This document shows, piece after piece, positions 13,301 to 22,300 of a stretch of 64,000 bases of DNA. Origin of the DNA: Isoetes taiwanensis (lineage: Eukaryota > Streptophyta > Lycopodiopsida > Isoetales > Isoetaceae); the NCBI GenBank assembly GCA_021234155.1, contig JAJEKV010000411.1, forward strand, positions 162,096 through 226,095, written 5' to 3'. The notes beneath the pieces are model-generated. The model was given only the letters and a program-made list of their open reading frames with translations. It did not search any database and was not told the origin of the DNA. The position numbers were made by a program, and so were the translations under genes. How positions within the stretch are numbered: the stretch's first letter is position 1; every line of letters starts with the position of its first letter.

Positions 13301-16300
13301 AGACATGCTATCGGTCAGCTCAGGGTCTCATCTCATCAGCTCGAGATCGAAGCTGGTCGTGCTAGTAGACCCGAAGGTGGAGCTCGAAAAGAATCTGCAG
13401 ACTATGTCACTTGAATGTAATTGAGTCGGAGGAACATTTCATCTTCACATGTCCAGTCTATTATGAAATACGGGCAGATTCCATTGCCTATTTCGGGAAC
13501 CTACCTCCCTCTCCAAACTGATCGCCTATGAGGATCAGAAATGTATAGCTCTTTTTCTGCACCAAATGACTGTGCATAGAAGAAATCTATTAAAGGAGCA
13601 AGCTGGGGGAAGAGTGGGACATGAAAACGATCCTACGCAAAGACTGATCACTTTCTTTCTCATTGGAGGTGATAATGAGAATAAACGGAAGGCAGGTTCT
13701 CTTCCCGGACCATCTCATCCAATCTCAAAAGGAGTAACCATGAAAGTGTCGAGAAGAAGAAAGCGGACGGTAAAGGATAAACATAAGCAGTCCTTCAAAA
13801 GAGAAAACAAGAGAAAACAAGTCTGACATTACTTTATACTTTGAGCCCGTGGCCAAGAAGACAAAAGTTTCTTAATCTCATTGTTTTAGTTTTCTTTTTC
13901 CTTTTTTATGCAATATCTCTAGGTGGCTGCAAATGCGCCCCTAGCTGGACATGATTGATGTATATTTGGTCTCATAGACCCAAGCGGTCTCTCGTAGACG
14001 TTAATATAATCTTTCTTTCAATCAACTTCAGCTCAAACTTGTAGATGCTGAACAAGGTCATAAAAGATATGATCAAATGGAAGCTAGTTTCTATTCTAGA
14101 ACTAGGTTGTCTTCACCTCCTGTTACTCCTTTAGTTGTTGCATCTGGATCTACTTGTTCTTCCCCTTCCTATGAGTCTGTTGAGGAAGCTAAATCAGGCT
14201 CCAAATCTGGATCTAAGCAACCCTTCACTTGCTTTTACTATGGTAAAAAGGGCCATGTTAAGCGTGATTGCAGGAAGCTTCTAAAAGATATGGCCGAATT
14301 TCTAAAACGCAAGGAGGCCAAACCAAAAGCTACATATTCAACTATTTCGAGGTGCAGTAAATGCTCATGTTTCCCATGTTGCTTTGGACGAGGCAGAATT
14401 GCAGTTCCTCAATGTCGCTGCAGGGAATCTACAGCCACATACTTGGCTTGTGGATTGCGGGGCCACCAAGCATTTGGCAGGCCAATCGAATGATTTCCAG
14501 ACTCTTCGTTCGTATGACAAAATAGTGGTAAAAATGGCCGATGGAAATATTGCTAAATCTACTGCAAAAGGTGATGTATCTATTTCTACCAAACACTATC
14601 TTTCTCTCAAAATTAAAGACGTCATTCTAGTGCCTGGATTACTTGTGAACTTACTTAGTGTAAGTGAGTTTGATCGAAAGATGGGCTATTCAGTGCTATT
14701 CTCAGATAGGTATGTTCACATTCTTCATAAAAATCCTTTGGATTTTGTTGATCTTCAACTTTTGGGCCCTATAGCCAATGGTCATTTAAATGAAGAAGGC
14801 TTGTATATTTTGGATTCTACTTCGGGACAAAAAGGAGTATCATGTGAATCATCACTTGCTGTTGCTGCTGTTCCGAGAACACAAGAATCATTATGGCATG
14901 CAAGATTCGGACGTATTCATCTTCCAGCTCTAGTTTCAGCCTCAAAATTGAATATGGTTCAAGGCATGCCTACACTTACTACCAAGGACTTGAAATGTGC
15001 TGCATATAGTCTTGGAAAGCAAGTACAAACATCTTATCCATCACAAGCTGAGTTTCGAGCCCAACAACCGTTGGAACTGCTGCATACAGACATATGTCAT
15101 CTCCCTCTCGAATCATTGGGCTGGTAACAGGTATTTCCTTGTCATAGTGGATGATTTTAGTAGACATACATGTGTTTTTCCAATCAAATTCAAGTCTCAA
15201 GCTCTTGCTATCTTCAAAACCTGTAGTCTGCAAATTGAAAATGAATTATCTACTACTATTAAAGCTCTTCGGTCTGATAATGCGAAGGAGTATATCTCTA
15301 ATGAATTTCAGACCTATCTTCTGTCCAAAGGGATCCATAGAGAGTTGATTGTGCCTTATGCTCACTCTCAAAATGGAGTAGGAGAACAAAAGAATAGGAC
15401 CCTTATGAATTTGGCTCGCAGCATGCTCAAATATAAAAAGTTACCTCCAGAACTTTGGGCTGAGGCAGTTCTAACTGCGGCTTATTTGTGTAACAGGGCT
15501 CCCACCCAGGCCATCAACTTTAAGACACCTCGCTCTGTATGGAACGAAGCCAGATGTGTCTAATCTAAGGGTTTTTGGCTGCCTAATATTTGCTAGTGTT
15601 CCTCGTGAATTACTGCAAAAACAGGGCAAGTTAGCTGACAGGGCCCTGCCTCTAGAAGCATGCACTTTCTTGAGGATGCAGTCTACTCTAAGGAGTTTTA
15701 TCATCCTAACAACACTGATTATGCCAAAGTCATCATCAACACTTTTGATACTAACCATGACACTCAAGCCAGCCAACCTGCAGGGTTTTCTCATATGGTT
15801 CATAATGGTGGCATTTCCTCTACTTCTGTTGTACCTTCCATTGTTGCAAGCCCTTTACATGCTGCCGCTATTCCTAGTGTTGCAAGTTCCAGTACTCCTG
15901 ATATTCCAACTGTTGCAGCAAATAGAGCAGATGGTTATGCAGACTATGAACCCCTTGAATATCACGAGCCCATTGCAGATGAAGATAGTGAAGGGTATGA
16001 GTCTGATTCACATTCATTTGAGCTGCCCATTCCTGAACCACAGCAAGGGGCAATAGTTCCCGATCTTCTCTTGCTTAGAAGGTCTGCAAGAATTGCCGAG
16101 TTACAGCCTATTGACTACTCAGAAGATGGCTCTTCTAAAGTTACCTGTAACTATGCTCTTATGATCAAGATCTTATCAGCTGAAGCTGATCCTGTTAATC
16201 ATGTTCAAGCAATGAAAGAACCACACTGGGTTGCAGCAATGGAAGACGAATTATACAAGCAATGGAAGACGAAGGGTTTGATTATCATGATGTGTTAGCT

Positions 16301-19300
16301 CCAGTTGTCAAGTTAGACACACTTAAAAGCAGTGATAGCTTTGGCAGCGCAAAAAGGCTGGCCTCTCTATCAAATGAATTTCAAATCTGCCTTTTTGAAT
16401 GGAGATCTGGAAGAGGAACTTTACATGTTTCAACCACCAGGTTTTAAAAATAAAGAGCATCCAACTTACGTGTGCAAATTGAAAAGAGCCTGTATGGCCT
16501 CAGACAAGCTCCGCACTGCTGGAATCAGAAAATCAATGCATTTCTCTTGCATCTTGGTTACCAGAGATCTAGAGCAGACCCGAGCCTTTATTTCATGTCC
16601 ACTGATTCTCAAGTTAGTGTGCTCCTTCTCTACGCTGATGACACGATTATGACAGGGGATGCGGATTCTATTATTTCTCATACTAAGAAAGCACTTACAG
16701 AAAACTTTGAGGTAACAGATTTGGGCCTAATGCATTATTGTTTGGGAATGGAAATTTGGCAAGGTCATCAAAGCATTCATCTCACTTAGCAGAAGTACAC
16801 CACTGAACTTCTCGAGAAGTTTCATATGGCAGATTGCAAAGCATCATCCACTCCGTTTGAGGTAGGTTGCACTTTAACTATAGACTCCAACCATCCGGAT
16901 GTTGATGTCACTCTTTACAGACAGCTAATTGGGGCTTTACTTTATCTCACCAACACTAGGCCAGATTTGGTATATGCTGTTGCAGTCCTTACTAGGTTTA
17001 TGCATCATCCTAAAGTACTGCATTGGAAAGCAGCTAAACGTGTTCTCCATTACCTCAAAGGTACTCAAAGTGAAGGAGCCCTACATACCAAAGTTGATCA
17101 TCCTACTCTTATGTTGTTCTCAGATTCCGATATGGCATCTACAGATCTTGAGAAAAGAAAATGCATTACTGGATTCGTTTCCTTTCTTGGAGGTAATCCT
17201 ATTAGTTGGGGATCTAAAAAGCAAAAGACAAACAGCATCAATACTACTGAGGCTGAACTCAAGGCCTTGGTTACAACATTACAAGAGATGCGCTGGTTGG
17301 TTCACTTATATGAAGATTTGGGCTGTCCACTCAAACCTACAACCATTTACTGCAACCATTTACTGTGATAACAGTGGAGCCATTGCTCACGCCAAAGACT
17401 ACAAGATGCATCTGCTTATCAAGCATATGGATATCTCTCGCTGTCTGACTGCTCTACCAAACATCAAGTTGCTGATGGGTTCACAAAACCTCTTGGAGGA
17501 CATCAATTCCATCAGATGAAATAGCTCTTGCATGTTCTGCCACATGCTCATTCTCTGGGGGATCATAGTGTTTTTTTTCTCTAAAGCTTCTCTCTCAGGA
17601 GGCTTTTTTGTTTGTTTTCTGTTTCTATTTTTTCAGTTAGTCCTGCTAGTGACACATGTCATGTGTCACTATTCATAGATGACTAGACATGCCACCTAGG
17701 TGTTGCTGACATGGCTCTCCTATAAAGCCATAGTCATGCTTTATTGTTGTTCATTCAGAGTTCACTCACTAGACGAGCTAGATCATCTATCTCATTCTAT
17801 CCTTGCATAGTCGTCTTCATCCTATTCATATTCAGTCATATCTTCAATTGCCAAGCCTGTTTACCTCATCAGAGTAACATAAAGAAGTAGGATAAACTGA
17901 CCATGAGACTAAGCTTCTTCTGTGTGAACTCAAGGTATTCTGGGTCAGCCTTTTTTTCAGAAAATAATAGCCGTCTCTCCTTTCTGTTCACGGATGTCAA
18001 AATGACATTTGCTTTCTGCACAAAGAAACTTAATCATAGACTTCCTAGATAAGCGAATCATTCAACAATTGAAATAGGATTGGAATTTTCCTTACCTTGC
18101 CAATAAGAGATGACAAAAGCTGCATTTTTTCATTTCTGTATAAAGCTTGAAGATCTGGAATAGAATCAGTCATGTCCACATTCTTTTCAGAAAGTGCAGA
18201 ATCATTGACACGTTGATTGTTATTGGACCACTTAGAGTTTTGCTTCGCCCAACTGGTATAAGGAATCAATCCTCTGTGCACAGCAAGCTCACTTCCAGGA
18301 AGAAATCCAGCCAGAGACCCAAATTTAACCTGAAGCAATTTTAATTTAGAAGCAGCCACGTATTAAAAGAAAAGAAAGCATTCCCAAAGAAAATCTAGAC
18401 CAGATATTTACAATCATTCCTCCTGCATTGCTGCGAACGAATTCAACCTCAATGACTGATTTGGTTCCATGCAAAGCCTCTGCTTGTGCCCAGTCACTAT
18501 CTTCATTCTGCTGCAAACAATTATAAGCCCATTTCAATATGTGACCACACTTCCGTTGAACAACAACTTTGGAAGTACCTGATTGGCTGGCTCCATCTTC
18601 TTGTACACAATTTCTTTGGTATTAGATGTGTCGGGTAATACAGGTGGGCTTGCCAAGACCGCTGGTTTCCTGCTTTAAGGATTTCAATTGTAGTTTTTGC
18701 ACGAGAAATCTAACATCGATGTAAGAAGAAAGCTCAAACAAAAGGACAATCTTGAGAATGAGACCATACAAATTGTCACATGATATCAAAGGATTGGCAT
18801 TTGCATTAGGTGTCAGAAAATAATCCAAACTTTGGAGAAAACATTTTGCAACATACAGATTTCAATTCCATAATGCCAGACGAGGTTAGGGTCAGGTGGA
18901 ACAGAACCAGTATTATCATTTTATTGTCAATTCGGATTGTAGATTATCCATGAAGATAATTATATCTTTAATATAATATATACGATACCAATACTAATCT
19001 CAACAAGGCCCTCAAAAAGCTGACTCACCCATATGACACGCTTTATAGTGACATATACACCAACACAAGATGATGTGTGGCATGTGCATTGACGACTATG
19101 ATTGTTAAAGTTCTGAGATCTTGGAATTTCACCAAAGCAGCGGCTGCAAGCGACGCTGAGATATTACCACGCTCAGTATTCCTTCATGATTTGCAGTCTT
19201 CAAATGCTTGTTTAGTAGGCTGCTAATTCTGGGTAATTAAGCCCAGCAAGTTATATGTTATTCTAGTTCAACAATTCAATGAAGTTCATTTTCCATGGTC

Positions 19301-22300
19301 CAGCTAGTGACATCTGCTGCTCGTCAATGTATTTAGCCAAAATGACAATCCTAGCCCTCAAACAGCTCGCACAAGTACTATTCAGTCTCGCTGCTTTCTG
19401 ATCTACACCTGCCCAGAGTACAGACTGACAGTCAAAATCGCAGCTAACCACCTGACCTGAGCAATAAGAACAGAGGCTTTGTCATTCAACTAACAGCAAT
19501 ATTAGCATGTTATATTTCTTAGGGGTTACCTGGATTGAAAGGGTTCCAAATTATACAGACCTCGTATATTTAGTTCTTCATAGCATTTCTTAAGAAGGTG
19601 CAACGATGGTTGCACCTGACACCTTGGCTTCCAGTTGTTCATCTGTGATCAGCTTAGTTGCAGCTGCCATTTTTACAAGTTCAAGCCAGGAAGCAAGTTC
19701 TCATACCAAATATATACATTTCGGCATATGTCTTATGCCATTCATGGTTCAAGGAAATTTTCTCGTATTTGTTGATGCTTCAGCAGGCGGAGATCAGAGG
19801 CAGTAAAAAGAAAATTTGGAGGAGTTTGGCGGAAATGAATTTCAGCCTATCTGCAAGTACTCAGAGAGAATATTATAAAATTTTGGCTAAAAAGGACAGT
19901 TCCATCGTACCTATGCTCATTCTCAACATGAGTAGCCAGAAAGAAGCATCGATGTTCGCTTGACCTTGCTAGGTCTATGACTTTTCATAGATGACTGATT
20001 CTCAGCAGATGCAATTATGATAACAGGTCATATCCTAAATACGCCTCCAACGAACTCTTCATCAGAAAATTCCTTCATGAATGCTTGTATGGGAGAGATG
20101 TGTCTCACATCGGACGCTTTGGTTGCAATGCATTTGCAACAAATCCATAGAAGTAAGCAAATAAATTGACCAATATGGCAGTTGAATATGTATTCATTGG
20201 TTATCCTCCTGACATGAAGACGTGGAGATGCGATGAAGTTCATGGAGTATTCAATTTGTTAAAAATTCTATATATCCATTTACTAATCACGTTTTTGTTA
20301 GCTCTGATTATGAAAATTTATTGGGGCTCGATGCATAGGAAAGGTGATGCAAGGATCCTCTTCAACTACTCCAGTGCTTCACTCTCCAAATCAGGTAACT
20401 GGTGCTGATCTTTTACCCCGTGTATACCAAGAATTTGGGGAATAAGAATATGGCTGAAGATGTCGGAACTTCTTCCTCCAGTCCCTGAGCAGATTGGCAC
20501 AGGATAAGTTCTGAAATCTTTTCGAGTAATGCTGAACTTGCAGTCACTTTACGTGCAATTACGTATTAATGGCTTCACACTTATTTGGGTAACGGTGCAG
20601 AAGCAGGCACGTACGAGCTGGTCCCAAAACCAGCGGAAAATATCATATTTGGTGCTAAACAGTATTTGGGAGAAAATAGCATTATGATGAGTCAGTTTCT
20701 GAGTGCAAAGCTTGCTAGTGACCAGAAATTTTACTCATGGACATTTAGACAACAGAGCTGTTGTTCGAATGTCTATTTTAAGGCCAGTGATTGCTCTTGC
20801 AGCCAAGAAATGTAGTTCTGTCTTCTTGGATGGGGAGAGCTTAAGGAGAGATTTTTATGCAGCCACCACCTGGCTTACAACGCTAAGGCAGGAACAGTAC
20901 AAACTGAAAAAGATTCTAGGTGTCGACACCAAAAAGTAATGCAGGATCGAATTACGCTCTTTTACAAAACCAAGAGGGTATGATTGCATCATAATTACTA
21001 CCATAACACATGATTTTGACCATAACTGCTCGACCTCTTGGGCCTTATGCATTCTTGTTTAGGGGTTGAAGTATAGCAGCAAGAAGAGCGCATTCATCTT
21101 ACCCAATGGCAGTACATTTGAGAATTGCTTGCTAAGTTCCGCCAAGCCAAAGCTAACTCTTAGCTCCAGTAAGGGGATGCAGGCCCTACTTTATATTGAT
21201 AATTACTGGAAGGGCTCATGACCAAGCCTGGTATATGCCGCTACTGTGCTCAGATTTATGCAGCACCTGTTAGATAGCAGCCGACCATGTTCTTCAATAT
21301 ATCCAAGTAACCAAATCAGAAGGGATCTTCTTTACAAGTTGGGCAGTAATTTGGATCTTCGTTCTCATGCTGACGCAGACATGGCATCCACTGATTAGAT
21401 AAGCAGGTGGTCTCTAACAGGTTATGCCTCACTGCTTGGGGGAGCTCCACTGACATGGGAGTTCGAACTCGAAGAAACAGTCCACTGTTAGTACCAACAC
21501 AACAGAGGCTGAGTTGAAAACATTATGAGCAGGCCCTTAGAATAGGACCTGGTTATATCATCTTTTACGAGAAGGAGGCATCCAAGTGAGACCAGCTACT
21601 GTACATTGCGAATCGTGGAGCTACGTGGCTCTTCATACAAGACATGTTGATGTACAGGTCTGTTTTGTAGGAGAACAGCCTACGGCAGGCTGGTCCATTT
21701 GCAATACTGTCCAACCAAAGTTATGTGGCAGGTGGCTAAACCATTGGTAGCCAGAAATTGGCTCATATAAGGGAGATACTTCATCTGAAAGCCTTGAGAC
21801 TGCAGGACGAGAAACTATAGGCATTTTTGGTGCAGCTCAAGCAGTGCTAGTCGTCCAAAGAGGTAGGGGTGCTAGTGTAATTACAGTAACAACTAGACAC
21901 CAGCTCATGCTAATCATATCATACATGTGTCATGCTAATACATGTGCCGCTGACATGTGTAGCTGGCCTCTTCAGGAGATGATATGTGGCATACAGATGA
22001 CGGCACATGTCCATAGAAAACGGCACTCACTCCATTTTGTTAGTTCCAAGTAAGTTAGTTGCCTAAGTTAGAGTACAGCATTCTTATGTCCCCAGTTTTG
22101 CGTAATAAAGTGTTTACTAGTTCGTCTAACAGGAGATTATAATCAATTGCTGGTACACCACAAGGTATGGGCCAGGACATATGATTCTCATATACTACTA
22201 GGGGAACTTTGCTAATGCATAGGCTCTTCTTCATCATTTTTCTGTCCTTCGGCCTTAAGACACGGGTAATTATGCAAGAAATAAACATAAAATGGATGAA

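Larger units (their letters stand above)
9265..14013 (+). mobile_element. near-full-length L1-type LINE nested in Copia gag
   Basis: About 4.75 kb with a 5' end (ggcgctggcgcc), ORF1 (9339-10153), ORF2 (about 10184-13826) and a 3' UTR ending near ttaatataatctttctttc. The copia sequence reads continuously across it (DKITIS on the left, FNQLQLK on the right), which fixes the insertion point. A short target duplication, probably tcttt (9260-9264 and 14014-14018 or 14010-14014), is consistent but ambiguous because the region is CT-rich. The element is full length but has several frameshifts in both ORFs, so it is dead or sequence errors are present. Confidence 0.85.
8186..17851 (+). mobile_element. 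complete Ty1/Copia LTR retrotransposon in intron 6
   Basis: The element runs 8191-17846, flanked on both sides by the 5-bp target duplication attgc (8186-8190 and 17847-17851). The two LTRs (207 and 203 bp) differ at five aligned positions plus a changed first dozen bases. An initiator-Met-tRNA primer site abuts the 5' LTR. The internal order is gag, protease, integrase, reverse transcriptase, RNase H, which is diagnostic for Copia. It lies antisense to the host gene. It is not autonomous: gag is split by a LINE, the integrase zinc finger is altered, part of RT is deleted and RNase H has a frameshift. It is younger than the intron it sits in and older than the LINE inside it. Confidence 0.92.
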
